NCBI GenBank assembly: GCA_944474755.1
Contig: OX104112.1
Location: forward strand, 60,171,640 to 60,235,639
Direction of reading: 5' to 3'
Length of the DNA stretch: 64,000 nt
DNA from: Limnoperna fortunei
Lineage: Eukaryota; Mollusca; Bivalvia; Mytilida; Modiolidae
The notes under the pieces were generated by a model, which saw nothing but the letters and a program-made list of their open reading frames with translations, made no database searches and was not told the origin of the DNA. A program made the position numbers and the translations under genes. Below are positions 1-62,682 of the stretch, piece by piece; the stretch's first letter is position 1; the number at the start of each line of letters is the position of its first letter.

Positions 1-785
1 AATTCGTTAACAGGATGGGATACAACAAATAAATTACTAAATTGAAGCCAACATGTAGCAAGAATAATAAATATGTGAAAAGTTTATAAACGAGAATCGC
101 CACATAAAATATAGTTTAACTACGATATGGCACAGGCGCCTGTTTCACAAGGTTGAATGAAGTCTTACGTACGCACAATTCTAAATACACATTTACTTTG
201 GAAAATGGCGTTTTAAACTATAACAATTAATATAACAGGTTTATATAAAAAAAGTAGTGATGTGCTTCTGAGCTAAATATACAAAACTGACAATTTTTCA
301 AATGGAGGCAGACGTGTTATTTGTATAAGTTCCCGTTAAAATTAACTCGCAGTTTCGGTGTTTTTGCATGACATAGTATTTATTGGGATAAATATTCTCA
401 AGATCAGACCCCTTTTAGACTTGCCTTAGTTCTCTAAATACAAATACTTATTCTTAATATTTTGTTGTATTGTGGTACATTGATCAAACAATAAAATATG
501 CATAGTTACTTACGTCTGTTATAACATGAACAAAACAAATCGGAATAAAATTATTTTTGAAGACGAAAGAACTGATTTGTCCACACTCATATCAATATAA
601 AATAATTGTCCGAATTTACTCAACAGTATGTAAGTTTGTTTTCTTTTGTTTCTTTTTTGTTTTTTATTGTTGTTGGTTTTTTTTGCGCGCCGATACGAAT
701 GCCTGTTTGCGGACATAGGGTCTTGTCGTAACATTATAGAAATTATAAGGATGCTACTTAAGTCTTTTCTACAACAAAAGTTGAT

Positions 786-850
786 GATTGATTGATTGAT
801 TAATGGTGTTTAACGCCCGAGCAGCAATATTTCAGCTATATTCAGGCGAC
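786..850 (-). repeat. SINE 3' tail fragment
   Basis: A GATT tetranucleotide run is followed by GGTGTTTAACGCC and a degenerate version of the AGCTATATC block. This is the 3' end of the SINE family seen complete at 14796-15059, in the minus orientation. The tRNA-like head is missing. Confidence 0.55.
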
Positions 851-1083
851 AAAAGTTGATGATGTGTCAGATGTGTCAGGCTTTTAACACTGAAACGACT
901 ATTATGGTTGATTCTATATCAGGATTGTATTTTTTTAACACACGTGGTTCAACACCGACGAATCGAGTATAAAATCATTCGTGGAACAATATATTCTGCG
1001 ACATTTATATTAAGTAATAATTCAGAAAATTTGAAAATGTAGCATTTTAAGTCGTATATTGATTTCGACGTTTTTAAAACGAA

Positions 1084-1143
1084 TTTCTTTACAAGTCTAG
1101 CATTTATTGTGTATTTCTTTACAAGTCTCGTATTTATTGTGTA
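1084..1143. repeat. 30-bp direct tandem duplication
   Basis: Two adjacent copies of a unit starting ATTTCTTTACAAGTCT and ending TTTATTGTGT, differing at a couple of positions. Each copy holds TTTATT, which reads AATAAA on the minus strand, so the pair could serve as poly(A) signals for the receptor about 1.1 kb after its stop codon. That use is speculative. Confidence 0.7.
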
Positions 1144-1625
1144 ATGTGCTTATTTCTTTACCGTTAAAAATGTGAAGCCGCGTGTTCACCTGTTAATTAT
1201 AAAATTATACAATACACAAGTTTATTGAAATGTTTGAGAGCACGTGCTTGAAAAAATGATGACTGGACAATACTTAGATAATCGATCGATTTAAGGTGTG
1301 ACACAATTTACATCCGGTAAAAGTTCAAACGGTTGGAACATTAATCAGAGGCGCTGACAGGGAAATTTTGACGATAGAATAGCAAAGATTTTGACAATTT
1401 TAAGGGCAAAATGCGGTGTTCTAATCTTTTAGAACACGTTAAGGGAATAATTGTCAATCAAATCAGTGACAAAAAACTTTAAGGTATTCTGTATAATGAA
1501 TAGATAAACAGAACGCAGATTAATTTTGTTGTCAAACAAACGTATTAAAACGGCATATTTTAACACAAATATCTAAATTAAATCGCAACATTTTAATTTT
1601 TTCACTGTGTAAGGAAATTGAAAAT

Positions 1626-1760
1626 CCACCGTGGTCAACACGGTGGGTCACGATATGTAGTGGACATAACACGATGTACCGCAGAATACCACCGTGGCGT
1701 ATGGTGGTGAATTTCTTAATGAAAAAACCACGACCACGGTATATAGTGGGCAATATAAAA
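1626..1760. repeat. Cluster of CACCGTGG hairpins
   Basis: CCACCGTG (1626-1633) and CACGGTGG (1639-1646) form a perfect 8-base stem with a 5-base loop. Related motifs (ACCACCGTGG, ATGGTGGT, ACCACGGT) follow to about 1755. The GC-rich words stand out from the AT-rich surroundings. Origin unknown. Confidence 0.5.
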
Positions 1761-2185
1761 AACACGTTGTCACGTCTGTAATATCATAATCATATAAGTA
1801 GTTATCCTTTAGTTATACCTTTGTACACTGTAATTCTGATGTCATTACAGTTATGTTAAGTTTACCATATAAACTGGTACATTCAACAGATTTCATTAAA
1901 ATATCTGTAAAAACTTTGACTTAATATTTCTAGCAAAGTTAAAATAAAGTTGCAAAATGTTCACATAGCACTAACAGAATAACTAGATTTTCCCCAATGC
2001 CATTGATAAGATGCAAAATAAATTGAATTAACTCCCTTGATTTATAAAAAGGAAAAAAATTGTTGGTCATAATATCAGTTTTCAATACATTTCTATAATA
2101 TATCATAATATCAGTATAAAATGTAATAAATAATATTAATGGTCAAAATATTCACAACCATGATGATACAATGTATAAATAAAGG

Positions 2186-53693
<51,508 letters not shown>

Positions 53694-53699
53694 GTTGAG

Positions 53700-53765
53700 T
53701 TATCACTGAAACAAAACCACTTCCGGAGAGAGCGCCATCTGTAAACAATGGTCGTGCAACAGGTG
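53700..53765 (-). promoter_or_regulatory. Putative TATA-less promoter of the receptor gene
   Basis: Read on the minus strand, the bases just above the receptor ATG contain CCGGAAGT (53719-53726), an ETS-type site, and AGATGGCGC (53732-53740), a YY1-like site. Both are typical of TATA-less metazoan promoters. They sit about 25 and 40 bases from the start codon, so the 5' UTR would be very short or the sites lie inside it. No TATA box was seen. The call is by motif only. Confidence 0.4.
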
Positions 53766-54088
53766 CGACTGTCAACTTGCGAGGCTACTTACGGGGGTGA
53801 TTTTATATTAATTATCGTAAATCAATGAATTGGAAGAACGAATGCTGTATATGCTTTTAGAGTGGTTATGCCTGTGGGAAGAAACCATGCTCTCGCACAC
53901 CACATACAGTTATTTATTAATGGCTGGACAATTTATCAGTTATAGATCTGCAGGACTACAGGAATAAATTTGTAACGCGTGTTCAAAAGAACGCGTAACG
54001 TGCCAAATCAAATGCATTTATTTGCAGTATGTTACTCTTGAACCAGTCGCTAGTCCATGAGATTCAGGCCGCCGGCGATATAATGTGT

Positions 54089-54247
<159 letters not shown>

Positions 54248-54471
54248 GACCTTGGCGACCCCTTTTTGTTTTTGTCGCCGTGGTGGATGGGGAAAGGGGG
54301 TAGATTTAATTTTAAATTTCATCAGTGAACCCCACTTTACTCACCCCTCATTTATATCCTCTTTGTACCGACTTAGCTTAAAGCGGCTTCTTGGGTTTTA
54401 TACATAATCAATTGTTTTCTATTCCCATATAAACCCGCTAGACTCAGATGACTATCATGTTTCTGTTGAGT

Positions 54472-54710
54472 TACTGGTCAGAGAGTAGTTCTCGCCATTA
54501 AAATGACAGAAGCAATTCTCGCCATTTCGGTGACTGTGCCGTTATTTTTCAATTAAAATCGACGGAAAATGCTTCATTTGATAGATTTCATTATCTTAAT
54601 TCCCAAACAAATTACGATTATCCCTTTTAAAATTCCAGTTATTCACAAAAACTGTCAAAAAATCGGGTGGCGAGAATTACTTGCCGGCGAGAACTACTCC
54701 GTGACCAGTA
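54472..54710. mobile_element. 239-bp MITE with ~25-bp inverted ends and TA flanks
   Basis: The ends TACTGGTCAGAGAGTAGTTC and its near-complement at 54684-54710 agree at about 23 of 25 positions. TA at each outer edge suggests a Tc1/mariner-type target. Inside, shorter copies of TTCTCGCCAT recur in both orientations. Confidence 0.75.
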
Positions 54711-55169
54711 TATGTTCTAGTATTGGCGTCGGGGACTCGCCTTCCACCACTGTCACTTAGCTGCTTCGGCATTACCACGTGCATACCAGGGTCACCAGAC
54801 TAGTGTAATGTCATTTGCTGACAGAGTCTGTTTGAGACAGTTGGCATTTCTCGAAGTTTTGTTGGTGAACCCTAGTGGCGTTGGGAGAACCCCTAAGCAT
54901 TTAACACCGATCTGCGATCACTATAAATAATTTTATCATTTAACTTGCATCATTTAGGTCATAATTAGCTATTATGCAAAAAACACACATTATAAAATTA
55001 GTTCTATTAAGTTTTCGTAATAGCATTCGTATTCCGTCTTATATACGCTCGGTGTCAGTGTCACCATACGGCTCAAGCTTTTCTTTGAATAGTTTGTTTT
55101 ACATGCGCCCGCGATGTGTTTGACTTTAAAAGTGCTGACAACTAACTTCAATATATCGGACCACCAAAA

Positions 55170-55179
55170 ATGGGGGAAC
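55170..55179 (+). other. Possible tiny first coding exon (ATG GGG GAA C | GTAAGT)
   Basis: ATGGGGGAAC is followed directly by a consensus donor GTAAGTC and preceded by about 150 bases with more CpG than average. This could be a first exon of an unseen plus-strand gene or an alternative TMEM64 leader. No matching second exon was found, so it may be chance. Confidence 0.12.
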
Positions 55180-55267
55180 GTAAGTCAAAACTTCGCGAAT
55201 TCTTTTTTACAAAATTTTAATTAAATTTTATTATTTCTGTCCTTTTAGACCTGCTCTTACAAACACA

Positions 55268-55358
55268 CATCCTCCCAAGTCAAGGGTTTTCAGATTCCAC
55301 GATCACTCCATCATGATGATAAGTGACGTGGAATCAGAACCCTTAACTTAGAAGGATG
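55268..55358. repeat. 91-bp foldback
   Basis: Imperfect arms CATCCTCCCAAGTCAAGGG and GATTCCACG return as CGTGGAATC and CCCTTAACTTAGAAGGATG around a central CATCATGATG. MITE-like, with no target duplication seen. Confidence 0.65.
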
Positions 55359-55470
55359 ACAGAAAAAAAACACGATTAAAGGCGAGACAACTCTAAATAA
55401 ATTTTTCTTGTAATTTGAATGAATTATTATTTACAAAAAATAATACCATTGCAATCAACCTATAATAGCA

Positions 55471-55680
55471 GAGGCGTAGCATCGCATTTGATATTGGTAC
55501 GGCGGAAGCTGTACCTGCCGTACCGGCTGCTACGCCTATGTATTTGAGATGAGAGGAGAGTCGAAAGACTACAATAAGAATAGTAAAATATGAACATTTT
55601 ATTTCTGAAAATTATTTTAAGGCATGCCGTACCTGCAAAAGTTCCGCCGTACCTGCCCAGCGGCTGCTAAGCCTATGAAT
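55471..55680. repeat. GGCGTAGC-type foldback relics
   Basis: AGGCGTAGCA at 55472 pairs with TGCTACGCCT at 55529-55538. A related segment at 55621-55680 repeats GCCGTACCTGC and GGCTGCTAAGCCTATG. It is probably a decayed inverted-end element in two pieces. Confidence 0.5.
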
Positions 55681-55789
55681 AGAATAAACTTTAAGCTACG
55701 GATTCTTTATTAATTCAGCATTTATTAGTTTTAAAATTCAAGGATGAAACAATAAAAATTGTAGGTGTGAGTGTTAGAATATAATTTAA

Positions 55790-56028
55790 GGGGTCGTCCA
55801 TACTTGTCAACCATTTTCACAAGTGTGCAAAAGCACGCTTTTTGAGACCCCCACCCCCATCAAAAAGTGTACATCAACCATTAAACTAATATAAAAACCA
55901 AACTCCACTGAAACGAAAAATTTCTGAAGATAAAAAAGTGTATGCAAAAATGTCAAAATTTTTAACCCCCACCCTCAAGTGTGCGGTTTGCACACTTATG
56001 AAAATGGTTAACAATTATGGACGACCCC
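55790..56028. mobile_element. 239-bp MITE, ~47-bp inverted ends, TAA target duplication
   Basis: The ends are GGGGTCGTCCATA and the complementary GGACGACCCC. The arms include CAACCATTTTCACAAGTGTG and its inverted partner. TAA lies at both edges (55787-55789 and 56029-56031). A 3-bp TWA-type duplication with GGG-starting ends suggests a PIF/Harbinger relative. Confidence 0.82.
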
Positions 56029-57083
56029 TAAATTGAAAAACATTCAACATTTTTACTGCATACGAATTGTAGCTTGTTGCGTACACCTGACCACTATTTA
56101 TCATATAAACCAAACGAAAACCGCAAAAAAGAAAACCTCGCAATAGAAAGATTAATCACTCATAGACAGGACAACAATGAAATCGCTCAATATTCACGAA
56201 AACCAATTAAAAACAATGAAGACGAAAGAAAATTGTATGGCTTAGACAAGTCCGGATAAAAATTTACGCACAAATTTAACGAACTAACGAAATCCTTCAC
56301 CCTTAAATATGTTTGCAGTTAGACAATACAGACAATTAGAAACACCAATGCTTACGAAAATAAAATGTAACGTTCATTCAGCAACGCCGAAAAAACCAAG
56401 ACGATAAAATCTAATTTCCGAAGGTGAATTATACCAAAAACAAATGATACTGGAAAATATAGATATGGGGCTAATTTCGATGACCGTGTACACAACATGT
56501 ATTATCGAAGTGAAACTTAAATTTCTTTCTATTAAAATGAATCTTTATTAAACGGTTTTACATTTTTAGCAAAGGCTACCATATTTGTTTGAAAATGTAA
56601 ACGGCTGGAAATACACCAAGTTTGGTTCATAATTTTCATCTACCACAGTATAGCATGGTGGTTTCTGAGTAATAGATTGTTGTTGAATTTTTTTATTAAT
56701 ATTAAACAAAGTTTTTTGTCCATTTATTTATATTTATTTAAATATATATTCATTTACATTTTGATCATAAATGAAGTTTATCGTTTATTGCGGTTTCGTG
56801 TGGCATCAATATTTGTTTTAAATATAAAAAAATCACTCATAAATTACGGTTACCTACAAACGTTTGTGATAGATATGTTATTTATATTAAACACCTTTAA
56901 GGTAATGAAATTTAACACATGCTGCGTCTTCCTGATAAGGCAAGTACTATCAAAAGTTGTTTTCTCTGTAGAGGATGTTAATTGAACAGTTTATTCATGA
57001 AATTTCGAAAAATTTTCTTTATTCTGGGGTTTTTCTGTTTCAAGGCGCAGATATCCTTAATTGGATTTTGTATAACATATTGG

Positions 57084-57341
57084 TTGGGGCCTCGGTGGCC
57101 GAGTTCGTCTGCTATTGATCACGTGGTCTGTCAACACTGAGATTGCGGATTCGATTCTCACTGCAGGAAGGGTGTACCGGACTCCAATCTTAATTGACAA
57201 GGATTGCCATTTTTCCTACCGCAGGTCGGGGGTTCTCTCCGGGTACTCCGGCTTCCTCCCCAATAAAAACTGGACGCCATGATATAGCTGAAAAATTGCT
57301 GAAAGTGGCGTTAAAACACCCTTCAAACAAAAAAAGATAAA
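57084..57341 (+). mobile_element. tRNA-derived SINE with 13-bp target duplication
   Basis: Same family as 14796-15059: GGGGCCTCGGTGGCCGAG, B-box-like GGATTCGATTC, the TCCGGGTACTCCGGCTTCC body, the ATGATATAGCTG block and a CAAACAAAA tail. About a dozen bases after the A-box are missing, which would probably silence it. TATAACATATTGG flanks both sides (57071-57083 and 57342-57354). Confidence 0.88.
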
Positions 57342-57904
57342 TATAACATATTGGAATTTAGGTGATAAAAGCACTACAACATGATGTGGATTTCAAATAT
57401 TGTTTGGGTTTGAGTGCCAGTGATTAGTCTTGATTAGATGAAAAGCGCGTTTTGGGTATAAATCCATTCACTGTTAGTCCCCGATGGTATCATCAGCCCA
57501 GTAGTCACACTTCGGTGCTGACAGGAATATCATTGAATTTTGAAAATTATTTTAATTCCAAGGTTTGTCTATTTTCAATGTGTAGAGATAGCAGATATTT
57601 TTCTCTTTAAATCTGACTAACGTTTGTATTGCATATCCACAAAGTCATTATGAATCATTTGCAGATACTTTAGTTTTTGTATATAGTAAAGACTTGTTTT
57701 GGTTTGCGTTAGAACTTATCTCAGCAACTGCGTAATTGCTATTTAAAAATTGCATTAATTTTTGCCAAATGTTTATATTCAGGGATAATACTGCAATGAC
57801 GTCACTAATGCAAACATTGTATGTGACATTAAATTAAAATGATCTTGCATATCTACAGATAAACATATCAAGGAAAATGACAGTTAATGAAACTGGCTAG
57901 AACA

Positions 57905-57953
57905 AGGGACAGTCTATACTTAGTATAGACTATACTTAGTATAGACTGTCCCT
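57905..57953. mobile_element. 49-bp palindromic insertion with 9-bp target duplication
   Basis: AGGGACAGTCTATACTTAGT at the left returns as ACTTAGTATAGACTGTCCCT at the right; internally TATACTTAGTATAGAC is repeated. GCTAGAACA is found at 57896-57904 and again at 57954-57962. The segment is almost fully self-complementary. Confidence 0.8.
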
Positions 57954-58477
57954 GCTAGAACATAATGCATACATTTTGAGATTGCTCGACTTCTTTGTGG
58001 TTGTTAAAATGGATATTCAAATTGCAACTTACTTAACATGAAGTCACCATTCAATAAAATAATTATTTTGTAAAATAATAAAATATTATAACTATTAGAA
58101 TATGAAATTATCCTAAACTATATTTGATCATTTAAATTGTGTTTGACTTACAAAATAAAGCTTTTTACTAATGCTAAACACATGTTATTAAACAGACACA
58201 TTAACATCCTTGAAGTTTTCATTTAGAACTGTTTGTCTTTATTGGCAGTGTACTCTGCGAAATTCTCAAGGTTTATTACAATTGAATTATCATTAGTTGA
58301 AAGTATAATTCAGAATGATAGCATAGTTGATATTTTGAATATGTAAATCAGAATTTGGTAATGGGCTTTACTTTAGGGATCAAGTGCATTAAATTGTTTT
58401 GCTTGAATTCTGATCTCACAAGTATCAACAATTTTACCCATTTCAGAGTATGGAATGCATCGTGGTCAAAATTCGTA

Positions 58478-58640
58478 ATGCTTTATTCATCATTCTTCAT
58501 CCTTCATTCATTATTCGTCGTGCTTAATTCATTATTCTTCATCCATAATTCATCTCTTGTCATGCTTAATTCATAATTATTAATTCTATATTCTTTGTTC
58601 TATTCTTTATTGTTAATTCTTTATTGTAAATTCGTTATCA
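58478..58640. repeat. Degenerate TTCATTATTC minisatellite
   Basis: Variants of AATTCATTATTCTTCATCC repeat for about 160 bases and decay into TTCTTTATTGTTAATTC. The apparent open frame over it is compositional. Confidence 0.7.
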
Positions 58641-58875
58641 TTATAAATTTTGACCCTAATGGCATTCCATATCAGAGAAGTTCATTTTTTAACAAACTGT
58701 AAATTTGCAAAACAACATTATGTTGTGAAGAAAACAATTGATATTTATAAAATTCTAAAGTGATAATATTTCTAAGGCGTTTTATAGCTAGCTGAAAGTG
58801 TGGTCCACCACTTTATTTGTAACCACTGTTTCTAAGTAGGCCCTTAATCATTTTTTCAGAAAAGAATTGTCTTTT

Positions 58876-59290
58876 TATACCCCCGCTTGAAATGGGGGGA
58901 AGGGGTAACCGCATATTCATGTAGTGGTGTCTGTCTCTCCGTCCGTTACCCTTGGGGGTACTCACCGCTTAATCTCATCTTCACAATCACTACTGAATGG
59001 AATTTGATGAAACTTTCATAAAATCTTTGCCACCTGATATTTTATATTTTGATGAGAATAATATTTGGAGATTCTCATAGCGAAACCCACGATGAACTTT
59101 ACCATTCTTCGGCATATGACATACTTATCCCTTATCCTCAATTCCACTTACACCACTGAATGGAATGTGATGAAACCTTGTCACATGGTGCAGTTGTGCA
59201 CCTGATATTTTAAGTTGTGACCAGAATGATATTTGGAGTTTTCCGTATAAGCAAAACAGTGGCCATTTTTAGATATAAGGGAGCTAGGGT
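58876..59290 (-). mobile_element. Pearl/HINE-like relic in reverse orientation
   Basis: The complement of the terminal hairpin (TATACCCCCGCTTGAAATGG) is followed by CCGTCCGTTACC and then about two units of the ~171-base core (CACTGAATGGAATGTGATGA, GAATGATATTTGGAG). It is a reverse-strand relative of 19340-20785 and lacks the left hairpin. Confidence 0.65.
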
Positions 59291-62007
59291 TCTAAATAAA
59301 GGTGGATTGCTAACAGTTATTTTTTCTAGTCTTTTTAAAAATATGTTGCTTGATTTTCTTAATTAGCTTTGCTTTGTTATTTTAATTTCTATTTCATTAT
59401 ATTCCGGTGAAACATTTTAAATTGGATTATAATCAAACACGAGGCAGCTATAGGATTCAAATCAAACTGATTAAAATTAAATCTGTCACTTGCTTCCCCT
59501 TTTTCCTATTGTCGCTGCGTGAACCCCATTTAGGTCACATTCTGGTGACCTTAAATCATGTTACTTTAAGGACCAATCAGATTGTGACTTCCAGGATCTT
59601 CAGCCGGTCGTTTACATAATTAGTTTTTCAAATTGTGTACGCGCAATTCAAATTGTTATTGTGGATTCTTAAAGCAAAACCAACTACGGAGTTCTCTGCT
59701 CAATGTAACTGCTCAATGAAAGCATTAACAGACCGAAAACTGTGTTTTTCCGTAACTTGTTTTAACTTTTCGAAATGCACTGTGATTGTTTTGATTGTGT
59801 TAAAATAGTTCGAATAATTATAATTATAGCGCGAATCGCAGATGCGAGCTATACGGTAACATGCACGTGTGTAAAATAAGTCAAGTGATCCATATGAACA
59901 AATCCATTTCAGATGGTAGCTGAGCTATCCGAAGAAAATATTGTAGGCGAGCACTAAAATTAATATAAAAGTAGACAAAAATAATTTCAACATCGATAAA
60001 ATTGAGGTGTTTATTTTTTAAATAACAACAAAAATGTCAGACAAACTGTTTGCAATCTGAAACGCTGTATTTTTAATTGACACTTTTGTGGCGTACCGAA
60101 CACATTAGAGAAAGACGTCACGTCACCAGTGGAATGCAGAGACACTGTTAGTGTTCCCACAAGTAACATCATGAACAATGTGCGATGCTCGCATTTAGAC
60201 TGCGTTTATATTTCATATTATGTTATGGCTCCCATTTGAAATACAATTTTCTTATAAATATTTTTATTATGAAAAATTTATTACTACAAACTGATATTGG
60301 CAGCATGACCATATTTATTTAAATGCAATAAAAGAGCTGCAATTTGATTGGGTTGTTTAAATGATGTCTTAAAATTAATTTGCAAACCAATAATTTTGTT
60401 TACACAAAGATCACCAGAATTTGACCTGAATTACATTCGATCTTCCACGCGGTGACAGTAGAAAAGGGCAGAGCAAGTGAAAGATTTAATTTTCATTAGA
60501 TTGGGTTCTCATTTAATACTTGAAGCAATCTTTCCACCAGTGCAGTCTGCACTTCGATTTGCATAAAGGCAGCAATAAGCTTAGAGAAAAACGACTCGTC
60601 AATTGGTTTAACTAAGGGATTGAGTTTGTAATATTAGCGTATTTTACATTCATAATGTAAATACTTAGATGAGTTTCATCAATAATGATATTCAGATCAC
60701 CAATGTTTTTGCAATATATAGCCAAAAAAAATTGAAAACCAGATATTTCTTCTTGATTATAAGAATTTTGTTGTTTTCTTGCAGTATTATGTCTTTTGAT
60801 TTGGACAGCCTTTGTTAGTAGGAAAAGGTTTGAGTGTGGGTCGAAAATCTTTGTATCAGCTATTACACCAGTGCATCTTTCGATAAAGTATTTATAGGCT
60901 GTTTCTTTAATGTTGACATAAAATTTCTCTGCTGTCAATACTAGAAGACCTCTCGGTCTTTCTAAGAGGGAATTTTGATGATACATTCACTCTATAGGCA
61001 CTGCAGACCTTAGTGCTAAATATGCATGCATTGAACTTTTTTGTTCAATCTTCCTATGTATGTAAGATGCCTGTTAATCTGCTGTATTAGGGACGCCTAC
61101 TATATCCCAATTTCTTTTACTAAAATTTCCAATTTATGTCCAAGATTTAATCAACATCCGATGCAGTTAGTATTTTTAAGTTTATTTAAAAGATTTTTTC
61201 GTAAAACGTTTACATTTAAAATACCTTTTTCTAACATTTGGTCTTACAGCTTTGACTTCAACATTTGTTCAATATGACAATAAGATTACGACAGTCACCT
61301 TGACCCAAAAGTACAGACATTCCCACATTGATTTTCTTGGTCTGTGAAAATTCAAACGTTGTACTAAAAGAAACGGTACTAAAACTAGTATTTTTTCTAC
61401 GAGATTTTTTTTTAGGTAAAAATATCACAGGAGTCTAAGTTTCATTATTCTGATTCAGCCTGTTAAAGAATATTTTTGCCTTTACCACCACCCTCCCCCA
61501 CTTTTTCCCGTCTATTAAATTTAAAGGTAGACAATGGGAGACAACTCTCACTTATTTTTTAGGTCGTAAGCTACAGTTTTTATGAACATAAGCGCCATCG
61601 TTTATTGTCGGTAATTGGACTGAAACGGAGAAACTTTGAGTTAGACAAACATTTGTTTATCCAAAAATAGATAATGTAAACATGCAGCGCCGAAAGGGAA
61701 TAACATAACACCAAAAATTAGATAGATAATACTAGAAGCGATTATAGAATATATGGCCCAGTTTTTCACCTATTTTTACTATTTTGTGAATCGTATTCAA
61801 AATCGCAGGAGATGTCTTGGCAACAACCTAACCACACTATGAAGTACATTTCAGACATAACAAGCCACTTAAAAAAGAAAATCTTTATATCGAAGTAACA
61901 GCTGTATCAGTGAATGCAAAAATAAACAATATCGTCAACAAGGCAGTGATGGAATTTGTGACCAGTTTATGGATTGTTCATTTGAATAATTGAACTAGAA
62001 AGAAAGG

Positions 62008-62682
62008 ATGTCGGAGGAAATTGAACAAGACCAGACTAGTATGTTTTCAAAAAGAATTCACAACATTCATGTCAGACCCCAACTGTTGATTGGCGAATCT
62101 TCAGAACTGGATGAAATTTTCTTGTCTAAGTCAAAACAGCACTTGTCTGTGAAAGAATATAAAATTAAACATGGGGAAGATGATGAATCCAGATGTTCAG
62201 ACTCTGAAAACTCAAGTGAAGGGGGTTTATTTACAGAAGTCAGTTGTTATCAAGTGTCTGTGACATCCTTGATTGTGATATCTTTAACATGTCTAGCTGT
62301 TGTATTCTGTCATACATATATAAAACAATTGTTAATATGGTTGGAAGATGTGGACCTAGCAGTTAGTTTTCTAATCTTTATTTTACTATTTACACTTGTT
62401 TCTTTTCCTATAGCATGGGGATATATGTTGCTTATGTTAGCTGCAGGATATCTGTATGGCTATTTTTATGGACCTCTAGTTGTGACGTTTTTTGGTGCTT
62501 TTGGAATAATTATAGCTCACTTAACAATGAAGCACTGTTGCAGAGACTGGATTTTGTCAAAATTTTACAATAGACAAATAGAGGCATTTATTCAAGTTGT
62601 AGAAAGTAAACAAGGATTTAAAGTTGTAGCACTGTCAAGATTAACACCAATTCCATTTGGTCTACAAAATGGCATATTCTCG
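62008..62682 (+). CDS. TMEM64: TMEM64-like VTT/DedA-family membrane protein, first exon (partial)
   Basis: This exon encodes the first 225 residues of a multipass membrane protein. An acidic cytosolic N-terminus (about 1-80, with a Ser/Glu/Asp cluster at 58-72) is followed by hydrophobic segments at about 83-102, 117-142 and 150-172. The blocks FTLVSFPIAWGY, AAGYLYG and VVALSRLTPIPFGLQN match the VTT (SNARE-associated/DedA) domain as it appears in animal TMEM64. TMEM64 is reported at the endoplasmic reticulum in calcium-pump and Wnt contexts; the VTT superfamily includes lipid scramblases. An in-frame TAG lies 12 bases before the ATG, which fixes the start. The exon closes at TTCTCG|GTAAGTAG in phase 0. 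The rest of the VTT domain and the C-terminus lie beyond the window. Confidence 0.88.

Larger units (their letters stand above)
1..2185. other. Downstream flank of the receptor gene, includes its 3' UTR
   Basis: No coding exon was recognised. The receptor 3' UTR must begin at 2185 and run toward lower coordinates, but no poly(A) site can be fixed. The tract holds a 30-base tandem duplication (1084-1143), a cluster of CACCGTGG hairpins (1626-1760) and a SINE-tail fragment (786-850). Otherwise it is plain AT-rich sequence. Confidence 0.5.

Noticed and set aside
57084..57160. tRNA gene in the SINE head
   Set aside because: A- and B-box-like sequences are present, but the cloverleaf stems are broken and a SINE body and tail follow.
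59823..60210. Inverted-end element around ATGCGAGC words
   Set aside because: Only about eight bases match between the two sides before the alignment breaks; too weak to call.
60612..60986. 124-residue minus-strand frame
   Set aside because: No family recognised, no supporting poly(A) or splice signals; composition like surrounding non-coding DNA. Could be revisited with transcript data.
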